This document shows, piece after piece, positions 1-8,826 of a stretch of DNA of 35,536 nucleotides. A model generated the notes under the pieces. That model worked only from the letters and a program-made list of their open reading frames with translations. It was not told where the DNA came from and did not search any database. Source of the DNA: Clostridiales bacterium (GTDB taxonomy: Bacteria; Bacillota; Clostridia; Lachnospirales; CAG-274). How positions within the stretch are numbered: the first letter of the stretch is position 1; each line of letters begins with the position of its first letter. Location of the stretch: positions 1-35,536 of the forward strand of contig JAJQBF010000078.1 of NCBI GenBank assembly GCA_021203425.1. Direction: 5' to 3'. A program made the position numbers and the translations under genes.

Positions 1-89
1 GGATTTCTTTCCGATTCCAGCAGGCGCTTTGCGAGTGATTTGGCTGAACTGTAACGATTTTTTTGTTTTCATTTTTTCAATAATTTCCG

Positions 90-118
90 TTGTATTATGT
101 AAAAAATTGATGTATAAT
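90..118 (+). promoter_or_regulatory. Putative sigma-A promoter (TTGTAT-17nt-TATAAT) for the tannase-like gene
   Basis: TTGTAT at 90-95, TATAAT at 113-118, 17-nt spacer, about 50 nt upstream of the ATG at 168. Confidence 0.6.
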
Positions 119-167
119 CATAATGATAAAGATATTATTGCACTTGTTTTTTAAAGGAGTTGAGTAT

Positions 168-2231
168 ATGAAGAGCAATAAAATTTTACTTTATTCGGCA
201 ATAACGGCAGTCAGCCTTAATATTCTGTCTGCATCTGCTGTTTACGGAGCCGATACACAGGAGGTTCCCGTTTATGTAAACGGAACACAGGCAGCGGTCG
301 GAGTAGTTGTTGACGGAAGAACGCTTGTCGGCTTAAGAGGCGTTTTTGAAACTGTGGGAGCAGAGGTCAGCTATGACGCCGAAGAAAAGAGCGCTGTTAT
401 TAAGACAGATGAAACCGAGGTTAAAATAACGGCAGGAAGTGATATTATGAAGGTTAACGATAATGAAATTGAACTTGACGTGGCGGCTCAAATTACAGAG
501 GGTTCTATGATGATTCCCGTAAGAGCCGTAAGCGAGGCAATAGGCGCCGAGGTGGGCTATGACCCCGAAACAAAAGCAGTCAGCATAACCACAGAGAGCG
601 CTGAAGAGACTGAAACGGCATTTTCGAAAATCGACAGCACGAAATGGCAGTATAACGAGGAAAGCGGTGTTTACTGGCAGATAGGGATTCAATATTGCGC
701 TGACCCCGTTGATTTGACATATGAAACACTGGGTATATTTGTTTCCGAGGCATATATGGACGCTGAGGATAACGGCGACGGAACCTACACCTGTAAGGTA
801 AACACAACAGGAGAGGTAAAGGGCTATACAAGCGAAACAGCGCCTATGGTTATTCCCGTAAATACTCCGGGCTACAGTGCTATGTCGGCGCCGACGGCTT
901 ATGTCAGCGGAGCCGAAAGCTATACAAATGAGGGTTTTATTTATGTTAATGCCGGCTGCAGAGGAAGAGATCACGGTGCACCGACGGGAATAACAGACCT
1001 TAAGGCAGCTGTAAGATTTATAAGATATTCGGGAGAAAATATCCCCGGAAGTACAGACCGTATTTTCACCTTCGGTATGAGCGGCGGCGGAGCACAGAGC
1101 GCCCTTATGGGAGCAACGGGAAACAGCGAACTTTATACACCTTATTTACAGGCGATAGGGGCTGTGGAAGGTTACAGTGACGCTGTTGCCGGGTCTATGT
1201 GCTGGTGTCCCATAACAAATCTTGACTATGCAGATGCGGCATATGAATGGAATATGGGTGTTACAAGAGAGGGTTTAACCGAAGAAGAACAGGCGCTTTC
1301 AGACGGGCTTGCCGAGGCTTACGGCAAATATATAAACAGCTTGGGTCTTAAAGACAGCGACGGAAATGTTCTTACACTTGAAGAATCGGAAAGCGGAATT
1401 TATCAGGCAGGCAGCTATTATGACTATATTAAGGAGGTTATAGAAACGTCTCTTAACCATTTCTTAAGTGATACAGAATTTCCCTACACGCCTTCTTCAG
1501 GCGGCGGCGGTTTCGGCGGCGGCAGAGACTTAGGCGGAAATTTCGGAGGAGACTTCGGCGGAGAACATGAAGGCGGCAATATGAGAATAGAAGATATGGA
1601 TGGTATTGCACGTACGGAAACAGCTGAAGAAACAGATGAAAGCACATATGAAACCGCCGAAGACTATATAGATTCATTAAACAGCGAAGGCGAATGGATT
1701 ATATATGACAGCGAAACAAATACGGCAAGGATAACAAGCGTTGAAGACTTTGTTAAAAACTGTAAGAAGGCATCAAAGAAGCTAGGCGCTTTTGACCAGC
1801 TTGATAAGGGTCAGGGCGAAAACACACTTTTTGGTTACGGCGACGGAAACGGCGCTCATTTTGACAGCGTTATGTCAGAACTTTTAGCCGGAACGGAATA
1901 TGAGGCTGCTTTTGAGGAGGATCTTTCCAAAACCGATTCTGTGGGGAATACAGTTGACACAAGGCTTGATATGTATACACCTCTTTATTATGTAAGCGAG
2001 GCTTACGACGGATACGGCACGGCAGATGTTGCCGAATTTTGGAGAATCAGAACAGGCATAAACCAAAGTGACACAGCCCTTTCTACAGAGGTGAATCTTG
2101 CCCTTGCTCTTCAAAACTACGGCAGAGATGTCGACTTTGAAACCGTTTGGGCACAGGCTCACGTTGAGGCGGAAAGAACAGGCAGTTCAAGCGAAAATTT
2201 TGCGGAATGGGTAAACAGCTGTCTTAAGTAA
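168..2231 (+). CDS. Secreted protein: signal peptide, copper-amine-oxidase-like stalk domain, tannase-like (subtype B) alpha/beta hydrolase
   Basis: ORF 123-2231 but the best start is ATG 168 (AAAGGAG just upstream; MKSNKILLYSAITAVSLNILSASAVYGA signal peptide). Stalk-domain pattern GRTLVGLRGVFETVGAEVSYD...MMIPVRAVSEAIGAEVGYD. Nucleophile motif GMSGGGAQSALMG after GCRGRDHGAPTGITDLKAAVRFIRY; C-terminal WRIRTGINQSDTALSTEVNLALALQNYG...VWAQAHVEAERTG. Confidence 0.75.
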   Translation: MKSNKILLYSAITAVSLNILSASAVYGADTQEVPVYVNGTQAAVGVVVDGRTLVGLRGVFETVGAEVSYDAEEKSAVIKTDETEVKITAGSDIMKVNDNEIELDVAAQITEGSMMIPVRAVSEAIGAEVGYDPETKAVSITTESAEETETAFSKIDSTKWQYNEESGVYWQIGIQYCADPVDLTYETLGIFVSEAYMDAEDNGDGTYTCKVNTTGEVKGYTSETAPMVIPVNTPGYSAMSAPTAYVSGAESYTNEGFIYVNAGCRGRDHGAPTGITDLKAAVRFIRYSGENIPGSTDRIFTFGMSGGGAQSALMGATGNSELYTPYLQAIGAVEGYSDAVAGSMCWCPITNLDYADAAYEWNMGVTREGLTEEEQALSDGLAEAYGKYINSLGLKDSDGNVLTLEESESGIYQAGSYYDYIKEVIETSLNHFLSDTEFPYTPSSGGGGFGGGRDLGGNFGGDFGGEHEGGNMRIEDMDGIARTETAEETDESTYETAEDYIDSLNSEGEWIIYDSETNTARITSVEDFVKNCKKASKKLGAFDQLDKGQGENTLFGYGDGNGAHFDSVMSELLAGTEYEAAFEEDLSKTDSVGNTVDTRLDMYTPLYYVSEAYDGYGTADVAEFWRIRTGINQSDTALSTEVNLALALQNYGRDVDFETVWAQAHVEAERTGSSSENFAEWVNSCLK

Positions 2232-2272
2232 CTCTTTTTCTGTGGATTTTTTTGAAAAAACAAAAAAAGTGC

Positions 2273-2301
2273 TTGTAATCGTCGGGAAAATGTGGTATTA
2301 T
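2273..2301 (+). promoter_or_regulatory. Putative promoter of rpsB-tsf (TTGTAA-17nt-TATTAT)
   Basis: TTGTAA 2273-2278, TATTAT 2296-2301. Confidence 0.5.
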
Positions 2302-2346
2302 TATTTTTGCGTATAAATTTTCGTATGTTTAACGCTTATTACACAC

Positions 2347-2409
2347 ACAGCTTTTTTCTGCGGCGCCGTGCTTAAGGGCTTATGTCTTTAGGTTGCCGCT
2401 GTATGCTGT
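2347..2409 (+). promoter_or_regulatory. Candidate structured 5' leader of rpsB (nested stems)
   Basis: Nested complementary segments ACAGC(2347-2351)/GCTGT(2405-2409), GCGGC(2360-2364)/GCCGC(2395-2399), CTTAAG(2371-2376)/CTTTAG(2386-2391, one mismatch), just upstream of the RBS. Confidence 0.45.
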
Positions 2410-2437
2410 GGAGGTTTAACTAAAGGAGGATTTTAAA

Positions 2438-3175
2438 ATGAGTGTTATTACAATGAAACAGCTTTTGGAAACGGGCGTTCACTTCGGTCACCAGGCAAGA
2501 CGTTGGAACCCTAAAATGGCAGAATATATTTTTGCCGAAAGAAACGGTATCTATATTATCGACCTTCAGAAGACAGTTAAGATGGTTGAAGATGCTTACA
2601 ACGCAGTAGCCGAAATCACAAAAGACGGCGGTGAACTTCTTTTTGTAGGTACAAAGAAACAGGCTCAGGATTCTATCAGAGAAGAGGCAACTCGCTGCGG
2701 TATGAATTATGTAAGCGAAAGATGGTCCGGCGGACTTCTTACAAACTTTGAAACAACAAAGTCAAGAATCAAGAGACTTAAAGAGCTTGACACAATGATT
2801 GAAGACGGAACAATGGACGTACTTCCCAAGAAGGAAGTTGCCAAGCTTATGCATGAAAAGGAAAAGCTTGAAAGAAGTATCGGCGGTATCAAAGAAATGA
2901 AGAGAGTTCCCGATGTTATCTTTATTGTTGACCCCCGGAAGGAACACCTTGCTGTTGCCGAGGCTCATAACCTTGATATTCCCATTGTTGCTATTGTTGA
3001 TACAAACTGCGACCCTGAGGAAGTTGATTATGTTATCCCCGGAAATGACGATGCAATTCGTGCCGTAAAGCTTATTTCTTCAAGAATGGCTGACGCTGTT
3101 ATCGAATCACGTCAGGGTACTGCAAATGACGCAGGCGAAAACACAGAAGAATCAGACGCTGCTGCTTCTGAATAA
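2438..3175 (+). CDS. rpsB: 30S ribosomal protein S2
   Basis: [57 protein letters not shown]; followed by tsf. Confidence 0.98.
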   Translation: MSVITMKQLLETGVHFGHQARRWNPKMAEYIFAERNGIYIIDLQKTVKMVEDAYNAVAEITKDGGELLFVGTKKQAQDSIREEATRCGMNYVSERWSGGLLTNFETTKSRIKRLKELDTMIEDGTMDVLPKKEVAKLMHEKEKLERSIGGIKEMKRVPDVIFIVDPRKEHLAVAEAHNLDIPIVAIVDTNCDPEEVDYVIPGNDDAIRAVKLISSRMADAVIESRQGTANDAGENTEESDAAASE

Positions 3176-3209
3176 TTGATATAATTGATTTAACGGAGGT
3201 ATAAATATT

Positions 3210-4142
3210 ATGGCTGTTACTGCTGCTATGATTAAAGAATTAAGAGGTTTATCCGGAGCAGGTATGAGTGCCTGCAAGAGTGCTCTTGTTGAGGCTGACG
3301 GAAATATGGACGCTGCATTTGACATTCTTCGTAAGAGGGGTGCTGCTACAGCTGAAAAGAAAGCCGGCAGAATTGCCGCTGAAGGTTTAAGCCTTCCTTA
3401 TATAACAGAAGACGGAGAGGTTGCTGTTGTTGTAGAAGTAAACTCGGAAACAGACTTCGTTGCCAAAAACCAGAAATTCCAAGACTATGTTCTTGATGTT
3501 GCTAAGCAGGCTGCATCTTCAAAGGCTGCTGATGTTGACGGACTTCTTACGGAAACATGGATTGGCGACAGCTCAAAAACAGTAAACGAAGCTCATATCG
3601 AAATGATTTCGACAATCGGTGAAAAGCTTGCTATCAGACGTTTTGAAAGACTTGTAAACGACGGTTCAAGCCTTTTTGTAAGCTATGTTCACGCAGGCGG
3701 AAAAGTTGCTGTTCTTCTTGAAGTTACAACAGACGTTAAGAATGATAATGTTGTTGAGATGGGTAAAAATATCTGTATGCAGATTGCCGCAATGAGCCCT
3801 AAATTTGTTGACAGAGGAGAAATCTCCGAAGACTTTATAGCTAAAGAAAAGGCTATTCTTATCGACCAGGCTAAGAACGACCCCAAGAATGCCAATAAGC
3901 CCGAAAATATTATCGAAAAGATGATTATCGGTCGTCTTAACAAGGAATTCAAGGAAATGTGTCTTGTTGATCAGGAATATGTTAAAGATGATAAAATGTC
4001 TGTAGGTCAGTATGTTGCGTCTGTAGCTAAAGCAGAAGGCGGCAGCATCGCCCTTAAGAAATTTATCCGCTATGAAACAGGTCAGGGTCTTGAAAAGAAA
4101 AACGAAGACTTCGCTGCAGAAGTAGCAAAGGCTATGGCTTAA
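3210..4142 (+). CDS. tsf: Elongation factor Ts
   Basis: IKELRGLSGAGMSACKSALVEADGNMDAAFDILRKRG...VEVNSETDFVAKN. Confidence 0.98.
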   Translation: MAVTAAMIKELRGLSGAGMSACKSALVEADGNMDAAFDILRKRGAATAEKKAGRIAAEGLSLPYITEDGEVAVVVEVNSETDFVAKNQKFQDYVLDVAKQAASSKAADVDGLLTETWIGDSSKTVNEAHIEMISTIGEKLAIRRFERLVNDGSSLFVSYVHAGGKVAVLLEVTTDVKNDNVVEMGKNICMQIAAMSPKFVDRGEISEDFIAKEKAILIDQAKNDPKNANKPENIIEKMIIGRLNKEFKEMCLVDQEYVKDDKMSVGQYVASVAKAEGGSIALKKFIRYETGQGLEKKNEDFAAEVAKAMA

Positions 4143-4159
4143 AAATAAAAACAGATGTT

Positions 4160-4196
4160 AACAAAGAGCAGCTTTAAAAGGGCTGCTCCTTTTGTT
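4160..4196 (+). terminator. Rho-independent terminator after tsf
   Basis: aacaaaGAGCAGC-tttaaaagg-GCTGCTCcttttgtt inverted repeat with a T-rich 3' arm. Confidence 0.8.
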
Positions 4197-4270
4197 ATGA
4201 AAGAAATCCGACTTGTTTCGGGCTGAACAGTAACGATTTCATAAATGAGTATTAAAAATAATTTAAATTA

Positions 4271-4298
4271 TTGACTTTTTCGGGATTTATAGTATAAT
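4271..4298 (+). promoter_or_regulatory. Putative promoter of the polysaccharide cluster (TTGACT-16nt-TATAAT)
   Basis: TTGACT 4271-4276, TATAAT 4293-4298. Confidence 0.65.
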
Positions 4299-4359
4299 TG
4301 AGGTTATGATGGTTTTTGTATATGTTTTGGGATATACAATGTTTTAAGGAGTGGAGAAT

Positions 4360-7101
4360 ATGGAGCAGAGTTCCGGTAAAGGGGCTATGGCTAAGGATAC
4401 GGTTATATATATGCTTGCAAAGGGCTGTGAAGGTATAGTCGGGGTTTTAACTGTTTCGGCTATGTCGAGAATTTATGTCGCCGAGCAAATGGGTGTGTAT
4501 GCGGCGGTTAATATAGCCGTTACGACAATAGCTATGTTTGCCTGTCAGTGGCTTGTGCAGTCTGTTATGCGATATATAAACAAATATGAAATGAGCGGCT
4601 CACTTCGTGAATTTTACTCAACGGCTTTTTTCTCTTGGGTCAGAGTAAATTTGGCTATTATATTCTTAGCGGCTGTCTTCCTTATTTTTATAAAAAACAC
4701 CGGAGGCAGCTTTCTTGAAACCTACAGTATGCCCGTTTTAATTTCTGCCAGCTTTATGTTTATAACCTACAGCTCCGCCCAGCTCGTTATAGCTATGCTT
4801 GCGGCTGTAAGGCGTGCCAAAACAAACCTGTTTTTGTCTGTTGTAAACATATGCGGAAAACTTATTCTTCTTGTTTTGTTTAACAAGCTTTGGGGACCGA
4901 GGGTTGAATTCATATTTATAAGCTATTGTCTCTTAGATATGTTTTCCACAGTCTTCGGTGTATATAAGCTGGATATGTTTAAATATATCGACCCCAAGGG
5001 CTTTGACAAAGAGGTTTTCGGCGATCTTTTCGCCTACGGATTTCCCCTTATGGGGAACCTTATAACAACCCAGATTTTAAATAAATCGGATATATATATA
5101 ATTACCTTTTTTAAAGGTGAAAGTTCAGCGGGAATTTATTCCACAAACTATTCTCTTGTTTCCTCAGCCCTCACTATGCTTTCGGCGGCGGTTATGAGAG
5201 GAAGTTATCCTACAATACTGCGCACTTGGTCGGAGGGAAAGAAGGAACAAGCCGGAAAGCTTGTAAACGAAGCCGTCAGAATGTACCTTGTTTTAGGGGT
5301 GCCTGCTGTCTGCGGAGTTTTTGCCCTTCAGGACGTCATAAGCGGGGTTTTGTTTGCTCCCGAATATCACAGCGGAAATATAATAATGGGACCTGTTGCC
5401 TTAGGTATGTTTTTTCTTGCGGTGACGGAATACAGTATTAAGGGCTGGGAGCTTAACGCTATGACGAAACAGATTTTTTACAGAAGTCTTATCGGCGGTG
5501 TTATAAACGTAGCCGTAAATATTATATTCGTGCCGGTTTTCGGAATCATAACAGCCGCTGTTTCTACGTTTATAGGCTTTTTTGCTTATTTTCTTCTTGC
5601 ACGTTTCGGCACGAGAAAGCTGCTTAAATTCAAACTTCCCATGAAGACCTATATAAGAATAATAGGCAGCGGACTTATTATGTGGCTTGTGCTTATGATT
5701 ATAAAAAATATTTTGCCTGAAAATATTATTACTTTGGGAGTAATGGTTGTTTTGGGTATGATTATATATTCTGGAACACTTATTTTGAGCGGTGAGGTAA
5801 AAGAGGAGCTTGCTGCTGTTTTAAAAAAAGAAAGGAAGGTCAGTATGAAAAGTATTTGTGTAATAGGTATAGGCTATGTGGGTCTGCCCACAGCGGCAAT
5901 GTTTGCATCAAAAGGTCACAGGGTTGTCGGCTTTGATGTAAACAAAAAAGCCGTCAATGCACTTAATAAAGGTAAAATTATAACAGAAGAACCGGGGCTT
6001 GCAGAGCTTGTAAAGGAAGTTGTTTCTTCCGGAAATCTTGTGGGTTCGACAGAGTGCCCCGAAGACTGCGATGTTTATATCATTGCCGTTCCCACACCTA
6101 TTAATCCCGATAAAACAGCGGATATGAGATATGTTGAATCCGCCACAAGGTCAATCGTTCCCTGTTTAAGAGAGGGAAATGTTGTTGTTCTTGAGTCTAC
6201 ATCACCTCCGAGAACAGTTGAAGATCTTATGCTCCCCATACTTTCCGAATCCGGATTTAAAATGGGCGAAGACGTTTACGTTGCCCATTCTCCCGAGAGA
6301 ATTCTGCCCGGTCAGATTTTATATGAGCTGAGAACAAACAGCCGTATTGTCGGCGGCATAAACGAAAAGTCATCACAGGTTGTTAAAGAGCTTTACGAAA
6401 GTATCTGTGAGGGAGAAATATGTCTTACAACAGCCACAACTGCGGAAATGTGTAAGCTTATGGAAAATACATTCAGAGACGTAAATATAGCTTTGGCAAA
6501 CGAGCTTGCCAAAATGTCAGAAGAACTGGGTGTAAACGCATGGGAGGTTATAAGCCTTGCCAACAAACACCCCAGAGTAAATTTACATCAGCCCGGACCC
6601 GGTGTAGGCGGTCACTGCATAGCCCTTGATCCATGGTTCCTTGCTGAAAAGAGCGAAAATGCCCACCTTATTCACCAGGGAAGACTTATAAACGACTCTA
6701 TGCCTAAGTATGTTCTTGAAAAAATGAGAACGGCTTTGGGAGGCTTTAACGGTCAGCTTGTAACTCTTTTGGGTGTTACATACAAGCCCAACATCGATGA
6801 CGTAAGAGAATCACCTATTATGAAACTGTGGAGTCTTTTGAAAAAAGAAAATGTTGCTGTAAATGCCTGTGATTCTCACGCAAATGAAAAAATCGGCTGT
6901 ATAAATGACATCTATTCGGCCTGTTACAGAGCGTCAATGGTTGTTCTGTGTGTAAACCATAACGAATTTAAGAATATTGATTTTGATAAATTGAAGGAGG
7001 TTATGTCGGGAGACATAATACTCGATACCCGTAATTTCTTTGACAAAGATTTGCTCGAAAGCAAGGGCTTCAATTATATACTCCTCGGCAACGGAAGATA
7101 A
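4360..7101 (+). CDS. In-frame fusion: N-terminal Wzx/MATE-like polysaccharide flippase (about 4360-5844) plus C-terminal UDP-N-acetylmannosamine/UDP-glucose 6-dehydrogenase family enzyme (about 5845-7101)
   Basis: ORF 4351-7101; ATG 4360 preferred because GTG 4351 lies in the RBS. N-half is multi-TM (KDTVIYMLAKGCEGIVGVLTVSAMSRIYVAEQMGVYAAVN). C-half begins MKSICVIGIGYVGLPTAAMFASKGHRVVGFDVNKKAVNALNKG and includes HSPERILPGQ and GPGVGGHCIALDPWF. An internal RBS-like AAGGAAGG lies 5 nt before ATG 5845. Confidence 0.85.
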   Translation: MEQSSGKGAMAKDTVIYMLAKGCEGIVGVLTVSAMSRIYVAEQMGVYAAVNIAVTTIAMFACQWLVQSVMRYINKYEMSGSLREFYSTAFFSWVRVNLAIIFLAAVFLIFIKNTGGSFLETYSMPVLISASFMFITYSSAQLVIAMLAAVRRAKTNLFLSVVNICGKLILLVLFNKLWGPRVEFIFISYCLLDMFSTVFGVYKLDMFKYIDPKGFDKEVFGDLFAYGFPLMGNLITTQILNKSDIYIITFFKGESSAGIYSTNYSLVSSALTMLSAAVMRGSYPTILRTWSEGKKEQAGKLVNEAVRMYLVLGVPAVCGVFALQDVISGVLFAPEYHSGNIIMGPVALGMFFLAVTEYSIKGWELNAMTKQIFYRSLIGGVINVAVNIIFVPVFGIITAAVSTFIGFFAYFLLARFGTRKLLKFKLPMKTYIRIIGSGLIMWLVLMIIKNILPENIITLGVMVVLGMIIYSGTLILSGEVKEELAAVLKKERKVSMKSICVIGIGYVGLPTAAMFASKGHRVVGFDVNKKAVNALNKGKIITEEPGLAELVKEVVSSGNLVGSTECPEDCDVYIIAVPTPINPDKTADMRYVESATRSIVPCLREGNVVVLESTSPPRTVEDLMLPILSESGFKMGEDVYVAHSPERILPGQILYELRTNSRIVGGINEKSSQVVKELYESICEGEICLTTATTAEMCKLMENTFRDVNIALANELAKMSEELGVNAWEVISLANKHPRVNLHQPGPGVGGHCIALDPWFLAEKSENAHLIHQGRLINDSMPKYVLEKMRTALGGFNGQLVTLLGVTYKPNIDDVRESPIMKLWSLLKKENVAVNACDSHANEKIGCINDIYSACYRASMVVLCVNHNEFKNIDFDKLKEVMSGDIILDTRNFFDKDLLESKGFNYILLGNGR

Positions 7102-7102
7102 G

Positions 7103-8341
7103 ATGAAAAAAGTTCTTATAATCGCTAACCAGTTTCCCCCTATGGGAGGTTCGGGAGTTCAGCGCAGCGTTAAATTTGTAAAAAATTTAAGATATTTTGA
7201 CTATGAGCCGGTTGTTCTCACACGAGAAGTGGGAAATATGCCCGTTAAGGACGAAACTCTTCTTAAGGATATTCCCGAAGGGGTTAAAATTTACAGAACA
7301 AAAGCCTATGAGGCGCCGGAGCTTAAGGGTATATTCAGAATTCCCGGAAAGGTTTTGGGAAAGCTGACAATTCCCGATTCTGCTTATTACTGGTATAAGG
7401 CGGCAAGGAAAAAAGCCCTTAAAATAATAAAGGACGAAGGTATAGAAATAGTTTACACAACCTCCGCTCCCTATTCCGGCCATCTTTTGGGACTGTATAT
7501 TAAAAAGAAAACAGGCTTGAAGTGGGTTGTAGACTTCAGAGACGAGTGGACGAACAATCCCTATACTCTTGACAGCCCTTATAACCCTATAAGGACGAAA
7601 ATAGAAAAGGGAATGGAGAAAAAGGTTGTTACAAGGGCAGACAGAATTATAGCAAATTCTTCTGTTATGCGTGCCAACTTTATAAAAAACAATCACTTAA
7701 ACGGCGACAACTTCTATGTTATATCAAACGGCTATGACAAAGAAGACTTTGAACACCTTGACTTAACGCCCCCCGATAATTCCGAATTTACTCTTGTCTA
7801 TACCGGCGCTCTTTACGGCAGAAGAAAGCTGGACGTCTTCTTTCAGGCTCTTTCCGAGCTTATAGCCGAAAACAAAATAGACAAAAATAAGATAAAGGTT
7901 CAGCTTATAGGAAATTATCACAAGGATAAGCTGCAGGCGCAAATCGACAGTTTCGGTCTTACGGGGGTTATTGAAATCGTAGGCTATGTTCCCCATGACG
8001 AATGTATAAAGAAACAGCTTTCAGCCGACTGCCTTCTTTTAATAGAAGGCGGCGGCAGAGGAGCCGATGCTTTCTATACGGGAAAGGTTTTCGAATATAT
8101 GAACACAGGCAGACCCGTTCTTTCCCTTCTTCCCGAGGGAGTAGCCAAAGACTTGGTTATTAAAAGCGGAATCGGGCTTGTTTCCGAAACTTCAGATGTA
8201 AACGGAGCAAAAAGCAATCTGCTTAAATATTATAAAGACTGGGAAAAAGGAAAATTAACCTTTAAAGGAAACAGAAAGGTTATTGACAGATATGAGAGAA
8301 AGGTTTTGACGTGTAAACTGGCAAAAATATTTGATAAGTAA
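7103..8341 (+). CDS. Glycosyltransferase family 4 protein
   Basis: Start ATG 7103 (MKKVLIIANQFPPMGGSGVQRSVKFVKNL); GT-B features ...VISNGYDKEDF...TLVYTGALYGRRKLDVFFQAL...AFYTGKVFEYMNTGRPVLSL. Confidence 0.85.
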   Translation: MKKVLIIANQFPPMGGSGVQRSVKFVKNLRYFDYEPVVLTREVGNMPVKDETLLKDIPEGVKIYRTKAYEAPELKGIFRIPGKVLGKLTIPDSAYYWYKAARKKALKIIKDEGIEIVYTTSAPYSGHLLGLYIKKKTGLKWVVDFRDEWTNNPYTLDSPYNPIRTKIEKGMEKKVVTRADRIIANSSVMRANFIKNNHLNGDNFYVISNGYDKEDFEHLDLTPPDNSEFTLVYTGALYGRRKLDVFFQALSELIAENKIDKNKIKVQLIGNYHKDKLQAQIDSFGLTGVIEIVGYVPHDECIKKQLSADCLLLIEGGGRGADAFYTGKVFEYMNTGRPVLSLLPEGVAKDLVIKSGIGLVSETSDVNGAKSNLLKYYKDWEKGKLTFKGNRKVIDRYERKVLTCKLAKIFDK

Positions 8342-8358
8342 GACAGAAGGCGGTTTAT

Positions 8359-8826
8359 ATGAAAAAATATAAAATTTTGCTGTGGATATTGATAATTATT
8401 ATGCTTGCCATTATTTTCGCTTTTTCATGTCAGTCAAGTGAAAAGTCGGTTGCTTTAAGCCGTGCCGTTGCACAGGAGCAGCAGAATATTACCGCTAAAA
8501 TTGTTGAAACCGACACAACGGAAATAACCGACTTTATTGTTAAACATATAAGGTCTATGGCTCACTGTATATTATATTTATGTCTTGCCATACTTGTTTT
8601 TATGCAGTGCAGATTTTACGGGCTTAAACCCGTTTATGCCTTTGTTCTTTCTTTGTCATGCTGTTTTTTGTACGGCTTAACCGATGAATTTCACCAAAGA
8701 TTTACAGAGGGCAGAACATCTTGTATGGAAGATGTAATTAAAGATACTTTCGGCGCCTTTGTCGGCAGCACTCTGTGCTGTATTAAGGAAAAACTGTTTA
8801 AAATTTTTAAGGGAGTAAGGAAATGA
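8359..8826 (+). CDS. VanZ family protein
   Basis: Multi-TM with FSCQSSEKSVALS...HCILYLCLAILVF...YGLTDEFHQRFTEGRTSCMEDVIKDTFGAFVG. Confidence 0.85.
   Translation: MKKYKILLWILIIIMLAIIFAFSCQSSEKSVALSRAVAQEQQNITAKIVETDTTEITDFIVKHIRSMAHCILYLCLAILVFMQCRFYGLKPVYAFVLSLSCCFLYGLTDEFHQRFTEGRTSCMEDVIKDTFGAFVGSTLCCIKEKLFKIFKGVRK

Noticed and set aside
333-974. 213-aa minus-strand ORF opposite the tannase-like gene
   Set aside because: Fully antisense to a well-supported coding gene, Cys/aromatic-rich composition typical of antisense reading, no RBS or recognisable domain.
5226-5441. 71-aa plus-strand ORF inside the flippase gene
   Set aside because: Alternate frame of a clear membrane-protein CDS; no domain or RBS support.
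5823-5830. A AAA AAG-like heptamer as a programmed -1 frameshift site
   Set aside because: The -1 frame continues for about 35 codons into the dehydrogenase coding sequence without a meaningful product; the meaningful alternative is the +1 frame (loss of one A) giving the ATGA overlap.
7187-7696. 169-aa minus-strand ORF opposite the GT4 gene
   Set aside because: Antisense shadow ORF without family features.
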